Shown piece after piece: positions 1 through 8,824 of a stretch of DNA of 64,000 nt. The DNA is from CBDCME01 sp965218865 (GTDB lineage: Bacteria > Pseudomonadota > Alphaproteobacteria > JAAXGF01): positions 28,439-92,438 of the forward strand of contig CBDCME010000031.1 of assembly GCA_965218865.1 (NCBI GenBank), written 5' to 3'. The notes beneath the pieces are model-generated. The model was not told where the DNA came from, did not search any database, and worked only from the letters and a program-made list of their open reading frames with translations. A program made the translations under genes and the position numbers. Within the stretch, counting starts at the first letter, position 1. Each line of letters begins with the position of its first letter.

Positions 1-74
1 CGATCGGAGGCGGTTCCACAATTCGAATTCCCGGTTGGCTCGGCGCGACGAATTCGCCGAATTGTTCGTTGTCG

Positions 75-1046
75 ATGGTGAAGGCTTTCCGCTTTGGAAA
101 ATCTCCGCTGGCGAGATCTGTCGTGATCGCCCTCGCCATCGTGCTTGCCACGGTGCCCGTGCGGGCCGCGGATTCGCACGCCGGGCAGGAGCCGGATTGC
201 GTCTACTGCCTGGCCATGGAAATCGACCGGCTGGTCGTCTTGTTGGCGGATCCGGTTCTCAAGGATCTTGTCTGCCGACTTTCGACTGAACGCTACACCC
301 CCGAGAACCTTAGCTCGGCGATGGGAATCCCGGCGGATCAGCTTATGAGACGCGTCGATACCTTGCGCGGGTGGGGGTTGGCGCGCGTGGTCACGGGGGA
401 AGGGGGAATCATCGAGGCCTTCCCGGGAAACGGTGCCCGCACGCTGCGGCGGTGGACGGCGAATTATTGTGGCCAGGGTGGTTCCTGCGGCACGGGCGAC
501 GCGGTTTTGGAGCCGGCGGCCGTGGTCCCGATTTCGCGCGCTCGACTCGGCGCCCTGGCCAAGGAGGTTCACGAAGCCTGCCGGGCGGCGAACGTGAAAA
601 TCGTCATCGCGGAATCCTCGACCGGTGGCATGATCGCCGAGGTACTCACATCGGTTCCCGGTGCCTCGATCGTCGTCGAACGGGGATACGTCACCTACGC
701 CGACTCCGCCAAGACATTGCTCCTCAACGTGCCGGACGCGCTGATCGTCGATAACGGAGCCGTCAGCGCACCCGTCGTCCGCGCCATGGCGGTCGGTGCC
801 CTCATCGTCGCCGCGCCGTACGCCCAGATCAGTATTGCCGAAACCGGGGTTTCGGGCCCGGGAAGCGACCGGCCGAACAAACCCGCCGGCAGGGTTCATA
901 TCGCCGTCATCCAACATGGAAAGGAAATCATGAACTCTCGCCACGATTTCGGCGACATCGGCCGCGACGCCGTCAATCGCGCCACGGTCGAGGCCGCCTT
1001 GAAGCTGATCCTCAAGAGGTTGAAGACCGGCACCGTCAGAGAGTAG
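75..1046 (+). CDS. CinA C-terminal-domain protein with N-terminal hydrophobic leader and winged-helix-like region
   Basis: The last 160 or so of 323 residues match the CinA C-terminal / PncC family, nicotinamide-nucleotide amidases that deamidate NMN in NAD recycling: IVIAESSTGGMIAEVL, a YVTYADSAK stretch and an ETGVSGPGSDRPNKPAG loop are visible. PncC enzymes are about 160 residues, so the first half is an addition. It has a hydrophobic leader (residues about 12-31, ending VRAADS) followed by a region resembling an ArsR-type winged helix (ADQLMRRVDTLRGWGLARVV). A secreted leader fits badly with a cytosolic NMN amidase and a DNA-binding fold; a downstream ATG at 216 would give a leaderless protein. 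TTG at 69 is also possible. Family of the C-terminal domain is secure, its activity is not. Confidence 0.75.
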   Translation: MVKAFRFGKSPLARSVVIALAIVLATVPVRAADSHAGQEPDCVYCLAMEIDRLVVLLADPVLKDLVCRLSTERYTPENLSSAMGIPADQLMRRVDTLRGWGLARVVTGEGGIIEAFPGNGARTLRRWTANYCGQGGSCGTGDAVLEPAAVVPISRARLGALAKEVHEACRAANVKIVIAESSTGGMIAEVLTSVPGASIVVERGYVTYADSAKTLLLNVPDALIVDNGAVSAPVVRAMAVGALIVAAPYAQISIAETGVSGPGSDRPNKPAGRVHIAVIQHGKEIMNSRHDFGDIGRDAVNRATVEAALKLILKRLKTGTVRE

Positions 1047-1108
1047 GGCGTCTCGGTCCGGCGGGCGATTCGTCGCCCCGAAACCTTCCCCGCCGGCGGC
1101 GCACGCGC

Positions 1109-1618
1109 TCATGGAGCGGGATCGAAGGTGACGTCGATCTTGGTGTCCAGGGCGCACTCGCCGAGGAAGGTTGCGAGGTCCGGCGGACTCAAGGCAACAC
1201 AGCCTTGGGTCGGCGAAAAGTCGGGCTGGGCGAGGTGGAGAAAAATGGCGCTACCCCGGCCCGGGACGGCGGGCGTGTCGTTGTAACCCAGGACCACGAT
1301 TACGTCGTAGATTCCGTCGTCGCGCCATAGGAGTTCGAGGCTCGCCGGGTAGGGTTGGCAGACAAGCTGATTATAGCGGCTGTCTCCGGGGTCGTCGCAC
1401 CAGCCGTCGAGCGGCGTCAGCGCCGCGACGGGAAGCACCGTGGTCGGCGCGGCGACGCGGTCGGGCCGGTACAGCACCCGGCGCAAGGGAAACTTTCCGA
1501 CCGGGGTTGCCATGTCGCCTTCGTGCTTGTCGCGGCTCAGGCCTTCCGCCCCCAGCGCGCAGTCGAAACGGCGATTTTTCCAAAGGGCGGTCCCATCGGC
1601 GGTCACGAACAGATCCAT
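1109..1618 (-). CDS. L,D-transpeptidase (YkuD) family protein
   Basis: The 169-residue protein carries the YkuD signature: His128 in IFLHLA and Cys140 in SPTQGCVALS, the catalytic His and Cys of L,D-transpeptidases that form 3-3 peptidoglycan cross-links or attach lipoproteins to the wall. There is no signal peptide and no substrate-binding extra domain, as in the short YkuD proteins (often annotated L,D-transpeptidase catalytic domain protein) of alphaproteobacteria. It lies opposite to the CinA gene and converges on it with a 62-bp gap. The motif is intact, so a functional enzyme is likely, though its export route is unclear from the sequence. Confidence 0.85.
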   Translation of the reverse strand: MDLFVTADGTALWKNRRFDCALGAEGLSRDKHEGDMATPVGKFPLRRVLYRPDRVAAPTTVLPVAALTPLDGWCDDPGDSRYNQLVCQPYPASLELLWRDDGIYDVIVVLGYNDTPAVPGRGSAIFLHLAQPDFSPTQGCVALSPPDLATFLGECALDTKIDVTFDPAP

Positions 1619-1777
1619 GGGTCCCTTTTTACATCACTCGTGGAAGATCGCGTGCCCGTCCCTAGCCCTTTATTTTTGTGAGGGTCATGGGATGGACACG
1701 CAACCACCCCTCTGCCGTGCCGCCGAACGATCAGTCGAGGCCATTTGATGGAAATTCCAAGCCAAATTTGCTAAACT

Positions 1778-2002
1778 ATGTCTATGAGATCGAACGAAAA
1801 ATTTACCGAGACGCAATTGGCCGCGGCACGGGAGCGGAGGTTTATGGCGATGCACCTTCAGGAGATCGAGGGGAACCCCCTCGACGCCGAGGACATCGCC
1901 ATGTTTGAAATGTTCGAGCGTGAAGGCTGGTCCCACGAACGGCGCCGTGCCTACATCACCGCCATGGAAAAACGCGAGCTGGTACCCGACGCAGCCGAAT
2001 GA
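1778..2002 (+). CDS. VbhA/YhfG-like antitoxin of the adjacent Fic protein
   Basis: A small charged helical protein (74 residues) whose stop overlaps the start of the Fic gene by four bases (ATGA), the usual class I Fic arrangement in which a separate antitoxin inserts its inhibitory helix into the Fic active site. The inhibitory motif of the family is (S/T)xxxE(G/N); here the best match is around Glu31-Gly32 (LQEIEGNPL), but the S/T position is Leu27, so the motif is incomplete. The spacing and the AMHLQEIEG...LDAED pattern resemble E. coli YhfG and VbhA. ATG 1784 is an alternative start. Confidence 0.7.
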   Translation: MSMRSNEKFTETQLAAARERRFMAMHLQEIEGNPLDAEDIAMFEMFEREGWSHERRRAYITAMEKRELVPDAAE

Positions 2003-2598
2003 GCGATCCGGTTTACTGCTACCCGCCGGAATACGAGGTTCTCCGAAACAAACAAGGAATTCGCGATGCCGCTGAACTCGCTCGGGTCGAGCGGCGACGG
2101 GTCACACAACGCATCAGTGAAAGTGTTCCAGCCGGCAAATTCGATCTTGATCACCTCAAGGCGGTTCACCGCCACCTGTTCCAGGACATATACGACTGGG
2201 CGGGTGAAATCCGCACGGTCGAGATATCCAAGGGCGGCTCGCAATTCCAGTTTCGCCGTTACATTGAAACCGGTATGGCCGACGTCCACCGACGCGTTGT
2301 CGAGCAGGGCTACTTGCAGGGATTAACCCCAGATGAGTTTGCGCAAGAGGCGGGGCGGATCATTGGCGATGTGAACTACGTTCACCCTTTTCGTGAAGGC
2401 AATGGCCGCGCCCAGTTTCACTATCTGGGCCAACTCGCCGGGCGCGCTGGCCACCCTCTCGACCTCAAGCGAATACGGCCGGCGCAGTGGGTGGAGGCTT
2501 GCCGGATCGCCCACAAAGGCGACTACGAACCGCTTTCCGAAGGCATCCACGGCGCGATTATCGGACGGGAGCAAGATCGCTCGTTGATCGATCCCTAG
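1999..2598 (+). CDS. Fic domain protein (putative AMP-transferase toxin)
   Basis: 199 residues with a Fic core: FQDIYDWAGEIRTVEISKGGS (flap region) at about 61-81 and the Fic loop HPFREGNGRAQF at residues 129-140. Fic enzymes transfer AMP from ATP to target proteins such as gyrase; the catalytic His129 and the GNGR anion loop are present. The family motif is HxFx(D/E)GNGRxxR; the second Arg, which contacts ATP gamma-phosphate and salt-bridges the antitoxin Glu, is Phe140 here. That is unusual and could mean altered activity or loss of antitoxin control. The gene ends in a TAG that is part of a palindromic repeat, and IS630 copy 1 follows. Confidence 0.85.
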   Translation: MSDPVYCYPPEYEVLRNKQGIRDAAELARVERRRVTQRISESVPAGKFDLDHLKAVHRHLFQDIYDWAGEIRTVEISKGGSQFQFRRYIETGMADVHRRVVEQGYLQGLTPDEFAQEAGRIIGDVNYVHPFREGNGRAQFHYLGQLAGRAGHPLDLKRIRPAQWVEACRIAHKGDYEPLSEGIHGAIIGREQDRSLIDP

Positions 2599-2638
2599 TG
2601 CACCGGCGCATTCACTTCGTTCACGCCCCCGTGCACTA
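2595..2638. repeat. Palindromic repeat, copy a (REP/MITE-like)
   Basis: A 44-bp element with CTAGTGCAC at one end and GTGCACTA at the other, able to form a hairpin. Its TAG is the stop codon of the Fic gene. About 42 bp recur in inverted orientation at 63312-63354, again beginning at a stop codon. IS630 copy 1 has landed at its right edge (TAA duplication at 2637-2639). Confidence 0.75.
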
Positions 2639-2639
2639 A

Positions 2640-3806
2640 TACCAACCGCCCTAGAGTTTGACTCGCGCAAAGGTTTACACGCTAGGTTTTGTGTGATTCA
2701 AGGTTGTTGGCAACAAGGGAGTGTGTTCAATGCCAACGATTCCTTTGCGAAACGACTTTGATGCTGAAAGAGTCCGTGTTCTTGCGGCACGGAGCGATGA
2801 TGGGAACCAGGCGCGACGGCTTTTGTCGATGGCGGCCATCTACGATGGGATGGATCGAGCGTGCGCGGCGGGTATTGGCGGCATGGATCGGCAGACGTTG
2901 CGGGACTGGGTTCACCGGTTCAACGCGGGAGGTCCGGCCGGTCTGATCGACCGCAAGCCGAACGGGGCGTTGCGTCGGTTGACGCCGTCGCAAATGGCGG
3001 CGCTTTCGCGGGCTATCGAGGCCGGTCCCGATCCCGAACGGGATGGGGTCGTGCGCTGGCGCTGCATCGATCTCAAGCAACTGATCCGAACGCGCTTCGG
3101 CGTGGACTATCACGAGCGGAGCGTCGGCAAGCTGCTGGCCGCGCTCGGGTTCTCGCATATTTCCGCGCGCCCGCGCCACGTCGGCCAGGATGCGCGGGCA
3201 CAGGAGGAATTTAAAAAAAGTTTTCCCGAACACTTGGCGAAAATCGTAGCGGCACAGCCACCGGACACGCCCATCAAGGTTTGGTTTCAAGATGAAATGC
3301 GCGTCGGCCAGAAGAACAGCCTGGTGCGCCAGTGGGCCCCAAAGGGATCGCGCCCGCGCCAGGTCAAGGACCTACGGACCTCTTCGGCGTATCTCTTCGG
3401 CGCCATCTGCCCCGAGCGCGGTGAGGGCGCGGCGCTGGTCATGCCGCGCGCCAATACTGAAGCCATGGACCTGCATCTCGAGGAAATCAGCCGGGCCGTT
3501 GCCCCAAACGCCCATGCCGTCGTGCTGCTCGACCAAGCCGCATGGCACACCACTGCCAAACTCGGCATCCCGGAGAACATCTCCCTCGTGCCTTTGCCAC
3601 CCAAGTCCCCGGAGCTCAATCCCGCCGAAAATGTCTGGCAATACCTCCGCCAGAACTGGCTCTCCAATCGTGTCTTCGACTCCTATGAAGCCATCGTCGA
3701 GGCCTCTTGCCAAGCCTGTAACAACCTGACCAACCGACCTTGGAAGATCATGTCCATCGGCCTCAGAGCGTGGGCTCGCACAAGGCAATGTTAAGGGCGG
3801 TTGGTA
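2640..3806 (+). mobile_element. IS630-like insertion sequence, copy 1
   Basis: 1167-bp element bounded by TACCAACCGCCCT inverted repeats (ends TACC...GGTA). The 3-bp flanks are TAA (2637-2639) and TTA (3807-3809). It encodes one DDE transposase in a single frame because the internal A tract has seven A residues. Four more copies occur in the window (11531, 19037, 36430, 56786). Confidence 0.93.
2730..3794 (+). CDS. IS630-family DDE transposase, intact
   Basis: The 354-residue protein starts at ATG 2730 behind an AAGGGAG ribosome binding site (an in-frame GTG at 2721 is overlapped by it). The N-terminal part (residues about 15-110) is a helix-turn-helix DNA-binding region with TLRDWVHRFNAGGPAGLIDR; the C-terminal DDE_3 catalytic part shows WFQDEMR (first Asp), VLLDQAAWH (second Asp) and ELNPAENVWQ (Glu), the mariner-like triad of IS630 enzymes. 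With A7 at about 3212-3218 the two halves are fused in one frame, as in copy 5 and unlike copies 2-4. Probably an active copy. Confidence 0.93.
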   Translation: MPTIPLRNDFDAERVRVLAARSDDGNQARRLLSMAAIYDGMDRACAAGIGGMDRQTLRDWVHRFNAGGPAGLIDRKPNGALRRLTPSQMAALSRAIEAGPDPERDGVVRWRCIDLKQLIRTRFGVDYHERSVGKLLAALGFSHISARPRHVGQDARAQEEFKKSFPEHLAKIVAAQPPDTPIKVWFQDEMRVGQKNSLVRQWAPKGSRPRQVKDLRTSSAYLFGAICPERGEGAALVMPRANTEAMDLHLEEISRAVAPNAHAVVLLDQAAWHTTAKLGIPENISLVPLPPKSPELNPAENVWQYLRQNWLSNRVFDSYEAIVEASCQACNNLTNRPWKIMSIGLRAWARTRQC

Positions 3807-3809
3807 TTA

Positions 3810-4140
3810 GGCCGTCCGTGGACCTGGACTGGGCGGAGTAGACGGCCAGGATGGGAATTGCCGGCAAGCCCGGTAACTGCAGTCACGGAGTCCCCTTAAC
3901 ATTGTAAAATACCTCACTGCCGTCCGGTTAAGTGAACGGCCGTGTCTTTGCCGGCCCAATCCGAATTCGATATGAGAAGGCTTCGATCGAGGGCGGGTTA
4001 GGAAGCTGATTCCGCGTGGCCCCAAATCCGTGCAAACGGTTGGGGACAAATGTTGGCCCGTCTCCCGTGCCGCACGCCCGGCAGGGTCGTTCACCCAGGC
4101 ACGACACGATGTTCGATAGGAAATCAGGGTCGGAAAGACC
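3810..4140. other. Non-coding stretch between IS630 copy 1 and TPR gene
   Basis: About 330 bp with no convincing gene on either strand. Apart from the hairpin at 4126-4142 I see nothing recognisable. Confidence 0.6.
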
Positions 4141-4142
4141 CT
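4126..4142 (-). terminator. Hairpin at the end of the TPR gene
   Basis: AGGGTC and GACCCT arms (6 bp) around a 5-base loop, overlapping the TAG stop of the TPR gene on the minus strand. No T run follows, so it is only a weak candidate for an intrinsic terminator. Confidence 0.3.
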
Positions 4143-5004
4143 ATTGCTGAACCGTCCATTTCGGGTGCTTGGCGCGCATCTGTTTGGCGCGCGTTTCCAT
4201 CTCTTCCGCCTCGGCGTTGCGATTGGTTTTTCGCATTAGGGCCGAGTAGTTCTCAAGGCTCATGGCGACATCCGGATGCTCGGGACCAAGAGCCTTCTCG
4301 TAGATCGCCAGGGCGCGCTTGTGGAGCGGCTCGGTCTCGTCGTAGCGGCCCTGGTCGTCATACAAGGAAGCCAGGTTGTCGAGGCTCGTGGCGACATACG
4401 GATGGTCGCGGCCAAGGGCTTTTTTGTAAATCGCCAGCGCGCGGGTGTAGAGCGGCTCGGCCTCGTCGTAGCGGCCCTTCGCTTCGTACAGCAAGGCCAG
4501 ATCGTTAAGGGTCGTGGCGACATCCGTATGCTCGGGGCCGAGAGCCTTCTCTCTAATCGTCAGGGCGCGCTTGTGGAGCACCTCGGCCTCTCCGTAGCGG
4601 CCCTGGTCGTCGTACGAATCGGCCAGACGGTAGAGGCTCGTGGCGACATCCGGATGGTCGGGGCCGAGAGCCTTCTCTGAAATCGCCAGAGCGCGCTTGT
4701 AGAGCGTATCGGCCTCCTGGTAGCGGCCCTGGTCGTGGTAAATCGAGGCCAGATTATAGAGGAGTGTGGCGGTGTTGGCATGGTCAGCCCCAAACTCCTC
4801 CTCACCAAGTTCCAGAGCGCGTTCCGCGAAGGGAATGGCTTCGGCATATTTGCCTTGTTGATAAAGATCCCTTGATCGGTCGTACTGCTCGTCGATGGGG
4901 TCCGGCTCGCAACCGATGATCCCGAGCGACAAGACGAGAGGCGCGGCAAGGGCGGGCCGAACCGCGCGTACGGCATCCGCGACGTTTGTCAGGAATCCAT
5001 GCAT
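4141..5004 (-). CDS. TPR-repeat lipoprotein (kinesin-light-chain type repeats)
   Basis: 287 residues when started at the ATG whose product begins MHGFLTNVADAV. That start gives a signal peptide ending LGIIGC, a lipobox that would place Cys at about residue 27, so a lipoprotein is likely; the frame stays open further upstream but adds an implausible Pro/Arg-rich leader. The mature part has five or six 42-residue TPR units of the TPR_12 kind, each with ALGPDHPDVATSL-like connectors and KRALAI helices. Such proteins are scaffolds for protein binding; the partner is unknown. The repeats are very alike at DNA level, which suggests recent repeat duplication. Confidence 0.8.
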   Translation of the reverse strand: MHGFLTNVADAVRAVRPALAAPLVLSLGIIGCEPDPIDEQYDRSRDLYQQGKYAEAIPFAERALELGEEEFGADHANTATLLYNLASIYHDQGRYQEADTLYKRALAISEKALGPDHPDVATSLYRLADSYDDQGRYGEAEVLHKRALTIREKALGPEHTDVATTLNDLALLYEAKGRYDEAEPLYTRALAIYKKALGRDHPYVATSLDNLASLYDDQGRYDETEPLHKRALAIYEKALGPEHPDVAMSLENYSALMRKTNRNAEAEEMETRAKQMRAKHPKWTVQQ

Positions 5005-5224
5005 CCGGCTCTCCCCCGCCGCCTGTCGTACTCGGCAGTATCGCTCGTATATTTTCGGAGCGTGAGCCTTTGTGTCAATCGGCATCGAATAATGCCTCGG
5101 CGTGCCATATTGACATGGTTCCCACTCCACGTTGGAGGTTGTCCATGGGAGGTACCCGTGCGGCGCCGCGGAACGTTTCGTTCTCGTACCCGCGGGCCAT
5201 GGATCAGGCGAAAGGACCAATCCT

Positions 5225-6713
5225 ATGAATCCTCTCGAACTTATATTGAAGATAGATTTTCAGACGGACCAATTCAACCGCCGACTGGACGAACTCTATC
5301 GTGGAATGGACCAACTCTATCGTGGACAGAATCTGTTCAAAAGCCAAATGGACCAATCGAATTTAATTAGGCCAGTATCTAATCATATTGAACCAGGGGG
5401 GTTAATACGGGCGGAAAACCAGGCGGGTTTTCAAGACCAAGCGATAAGGTATGCGGTAGCCTGTCTTAGAGGCATGGGGGTACGTGTAACGGAAGATGCA
5501 TTGAATGAATTATTGAGTAAATGGAAAGAAATTGAACCTGATTTGAGTAAATTTTTTTCAGACCTCCCGCAAAATGTGGACAATATAATAGAAGAAATAG
5601 TAAGAAAATTTCGAATGCAGGAAAATCCATCGGGGCCGGGGAATATACGCAGTGGTCCACGCGGTAACCCAAATAAACCTGAGACTAATCTCTTCATGGG
5701 ACCGGAGCATGCCGACACGCTGATCAGGAACGCCGAATTTCTGGCGGCTGAACACTCCGCGATTTGGGAACGCGAAGCGGAGAATCGAATCGCGTTACTT
5801 CGAAGAGTACTCGACGAACTGGCTCTTCTGGAAAGCGCACACGGCGAAGAAATTCTGCTCCAACAGCAAACCATGCGAGACCGGGAGCAGGCACTGGCGA
5901 GCGATAGGGTGAACTTCAAGCGCGCCGCCTTGGAGGACGACATCATCGCGGGGACGGAGCATGCCGAGACGCTGATCGGGATGGCGGAAACTTTCGCGGC
6001 CGAACGGTTCGCGATTTCGGAACGCGAATCGGAAAAACAAATAGCGTTACGAAAAAGAGAACTCGACGAAAAAGCTCGTCTCGAAAGAGAGCACACTGAA
6101 ACAGTATTGCGCCCGCACGAGGCGATGCGTCGGCGCCAGGAAGAGTTGGCCCGGGAATGGACTTCGTTGATGCAGCGCGCGCTCGCGGGCAACCTCGACG
6201 ATTGGCGTCACTGGGCTAACCTGGTGATCGAAATTGTCCGGGATGTTCTGCTTAAGCAAATCGAGGCTCAGAACGCGACCTCCGGCGGCGGTGGATTTCT
6301 GAGCACGATCTTTAGCGGTTTGGGCTTGGTGATTTCAGGCGGTTTCGGGTCGTTTTTTCGGCGGTGGCGAGACTATCGGCGGCGGGACCGGGTTTTTGTT
6401 GCAAGGAAACGACTTCTCTCGTCACGCCCTTGGCTTTCAGCACGGCGCCGATTTCATTGTCCCCGGCGCCGGCGGCGCCGATACGGTTCCGTTCAACGCC
6501 ATGCTCACGCCCGGCGAGCGAGTCCAGGTCACGCCGAGGAACCAAGTCGGCGCCGGCGACGGGATCACCGTCAACATGAACTTTGCCCTGGGGGTTCAAC
6601 AGACCGTTCGGGCCGAGATCGTTCAGCTCCTGCCGAAGATCAAGAAAACCGTCGTCGATGCCGTCCGTCACGAGGCGCTGACGAGCACGCGATTCAAGAG
6701 CGCCCTTTCCTGA
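5225..6713 (+). pseudogene. Phage tail tape measure-like protein, frameshifted
   Basis: Starts at ATG 5225 after an AAAGGA site, with MNPLELILKIDFQTDQF, typical of short tape-measure proteins that set tail length. The middle is a long charged coiled coil containing an 84-codon tandem duplication. A Gly-rich hydrophobic segment follows. At about 6350-6365, near TCGTTTTTTCGG, the frame shifts; the next frame continues with GFQHGADFIVPGAGGADTVP and MLTPGERVQVTPRNQ, the usual tape-measure C-terminus, to a stop at 6713. So the gene is one nucleotide out of frame, or an assembly indel is present. The segment 5390-5650 is AT-rich compared with its surroundings. Confidence 0.75.
5699..6202 (+). repeat. 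84-codon tandem duplication in the tape measure gene
   Basis: Unit 1 (5699-5950) begins GPEHADTLIRNAEF and unit 2 (5951-6202) begins GTEHAETLIGMAET; both continue with an acidic/basic heptad-like helix and end in an ALEDD / AGNLDD turn. The offset is exactly 252 bp. Confidence 0.8.
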
Positions 6714-6842
6714 TCATTGCCCCTGTTGCGCCGCCGACGTTGCAAGGGGCCGCGAACATCGGTTTTACGGCCGCGCGGATTATTCCGCTTCGGCGGCGGT
6801 AATTTGGTGTTGACTCATGCACGGATACGATATCGTCGCTTT

Positions 6843-7403
6843 ATGCACCTGGTGGCCTATCTATTCTTCATGATTTTCGTTGCGTTGATCGCAACCGGAA
6901 CATTCGCGGCGGACGGGCAAACGACGAAGCGGTTGTTCGATGACTTGGACTGGCTCGAAAAGGCGTACGAGGACGAGGATTTTGAAACGGCGCTTGGTGA
7001 AAATCGGGCCTTGGCGGAACGCGGGAATCCGAACGGTTTTTACGGCCTCGCCGGATTATATACCGGCGGATTCGGGGTTCCGAGGGACCGGGCCGAGGGC
7101 ATCAAGTGGTTGAAGATGGCCGCCCGTTGCGACGTTCCCGAGGCCCAGCAGGATTTGGGTTTCGCTTATCAATATGCTCGGGGGGTGCCGCGGGATTATG
7201 TGCTTGCGCATATGTGGTATGAAATCGGTGCCGGCCACGGCGTCGTCGGCGTCGTCGATTTCTTTTACAAGGATATCGAGGGCATCATGACCGCCGACGA
7301 AATCGCGCGGGCCCAACGCCTGGCCAAAGACTGGAAACCCGCGGCCGTGCTGACCTCGCCCGACGACACGGTCCGCTGCCTGTTGGACGACGCCCCCCGG
7401 TAA
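6843..7403 (+). CDS. Secreted Sel1-like repeat protein
   Basis: 186 residues with a clear signal peptide (hydrophobic LVAYLFFMIFVALIATG, cleavage after TFAA) and two Sel1-type repeats: FYGLAGLYTGGFGVPRDRAEGIKWLKMAA and QDLGFAYQYARGVPRDYVLAHMWYEIGA regions at about 80-150. Sel1 repeats are alpha-helical protein-interaction units. It sits between tape measure and tail-tip genes, so it may be a cargo gene carried by the prophage rather than a structural one. The start at ATG 6843 is chosen because the signal peptide begins there. Confidence 0.75.
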   Translation: MHLVAYLFFMIFVALIATGTFAADGQTTKRLFDDLDWLEKAYEDEDFETALGENRALAERGNPNGFYGLAGLYTGGFGVPRDRAEGIKWLKMAARCDVPEAQQDLGFAYQYARGVPRDYVLAHMWYEIGAGHGVVGVVDFFYKDIEGIMTADEIARAQRLAKDWKPAAVLTSPDDTVRCLLDDAPR

Positions 7404-7632
7404 AGGGCGAAGCGGTATTCAACTCCGGGTTGGCTTCAAGACGAGCCGGCGGCCTCATCGGGCGCGGGTGGTTTGTGTTCGCCGCCACGAATTCCGTGGC
7501 CGCGGCGCCCGCGGGCTTGCGCGAACCGAAGCATCAAATCTTGGCGAACGGGTCGACCGCGCGGTGTGACGAAGCGGGCGCCCTTGGCGCGCGCCATCGC
7601 TGTGAACGGAACAGATAACGGGAATCATCATC

Positions 7633-8261
7633 GTGACGATCAGCTATCCTCTCGCGCTGCCGACAACCAAGCGGCCGGCGGGCATTTCCTTTGTCGCCCG
7701 CTCGGTCACGGCGGTCGCCGAATCCCCCTTTACCCTTGAGGCGCAGATCCACGCTTTCGACGGCCGCCGCTGGGAGGCGGCGGTCACCTACCCGCCGTTG
7801 ATCCGGGCCGAGGCCGAGGTCCTGATCGCCTTTCTATTGGCCCTCGACGGCCGCAAGGGGACGTTCACCATGGGCGACCCGGCGGCGACGGCGCCGCGCG
7901 GCAGCTTCGCCGGCACCCCGGTCGTCGACGGTGGCGGCCAATCCGGCCTGACTCTCGCCTTGAAGGACTTCGATCCCAGCGCGACCGGCGTCGTTGCGCT
8001 CGGCGACTGCCTGCAACTCGGCTCGGGATCGACGGCACGGCTCCACAAGGCGGCCGGATTGAGCGACTTCGACGCCGACGGCGTCGGCCTGGCGACGATC
8101 GATATCTGGCCGGCGCTGCGGACCCCTCGCCCGCCGCCGGCGCCGCGGTGATCTCGACCAACACCGTCGGCCTGTTCCGCCTCGCCGCGCCCGTCACCGA
8201 GTTCGACATCGACACCGCGATCCACTACGGCCTCGCCTTCGCCACCGTCGAGGCGCTTTGA
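7633..8261 (+). pseudogene. Phage minor tail (tail-tip) protein, frameshifted
   Basis: The reading frame from 7633 gives a beta-rich protein beginning MTISYPLALPTTKRPAG with AFDGRRWEAAVTYPPL and LDGRKGTFTMGDP, features of lambda gpM/L-like minor tail or distal tail proteins of alphaproteobacterial prophages. Near 8118-8140 the frame is lost in a C/G-rich run; the adjoining frame continues AAVISTNTVGLFRLAAP and ends at 8261, one base before the next start codon. The family assignment is by position and pattern, not by a diagnostic motif. Confidence 0.6.
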
Positions 8262-8262
8262 G

Positions 8263-8824
8263 ATGGCGCGCTCGCTGACGGGGGCGATGATCGGCGAGAT
8301 CACGGCCAAGGAATTGCGCCCGATCTATCTTTTCGAGGGCTTGTTCGATTCGGCCCCGGTGCGGCTCTGGACCGGCACTGGGACTCTCGGCTACGACGGC
8401 AAGACGTGGACCCGGCGCGGGGGACCTTCTTGCGGTCACGGGCCTGCGCGAGACCCAGGAAATCGCCGCGACCGGGATCACGGTCAGCCTCAATTTGGCC
8501 AACCCGGCGCTCGTCACCCTGGCCCTCAACGAGCCGATGGAGGGCCGGGTGCTCAACATCTGGCTGGCGGCGCTGAGCCCCGGCGGGGCCGTGATCGCCG
8601 ATCCGATCCAAGTCTACCACGGCGCCTTCGACCGCCCGACCATCACCGACGGCGGGGCCCAGGGGCAGATCTCGGTGACGGCCGATTCGGTCATGGCCAA
8701 GCTCTTCGACGTCAACGAACGGCGCCACACCGACGAGGATCAAAACGACGAGTACCCCGGCGACAGCTTCTTCGCCCACGTCCAGGACCAAGACCGCCAG
8801 ATCGTCTGGAAAGGCTCGGGATGA
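8263..8824 (+). pseudogene. Phage tail assembly protein, frameshifted
   Basis: Begins MARSLTGAMIGEITAKELRP and shows LFEGLFDSAPVRLWTG; around 8420-8430, in a G-rich run, the frame shifts and the following frame continues LAVTGLRETQEIAATG to the end WKGSG at 8824. The C-terminal RRHTDEDQNDEYPGD..FAHVQD pattern is common to a family of phage proteins encoded next to the NlpC-like tail protein in alphaproteobacterial prophages. Its stop overlaps the next ATG. Confidence 0.6.
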
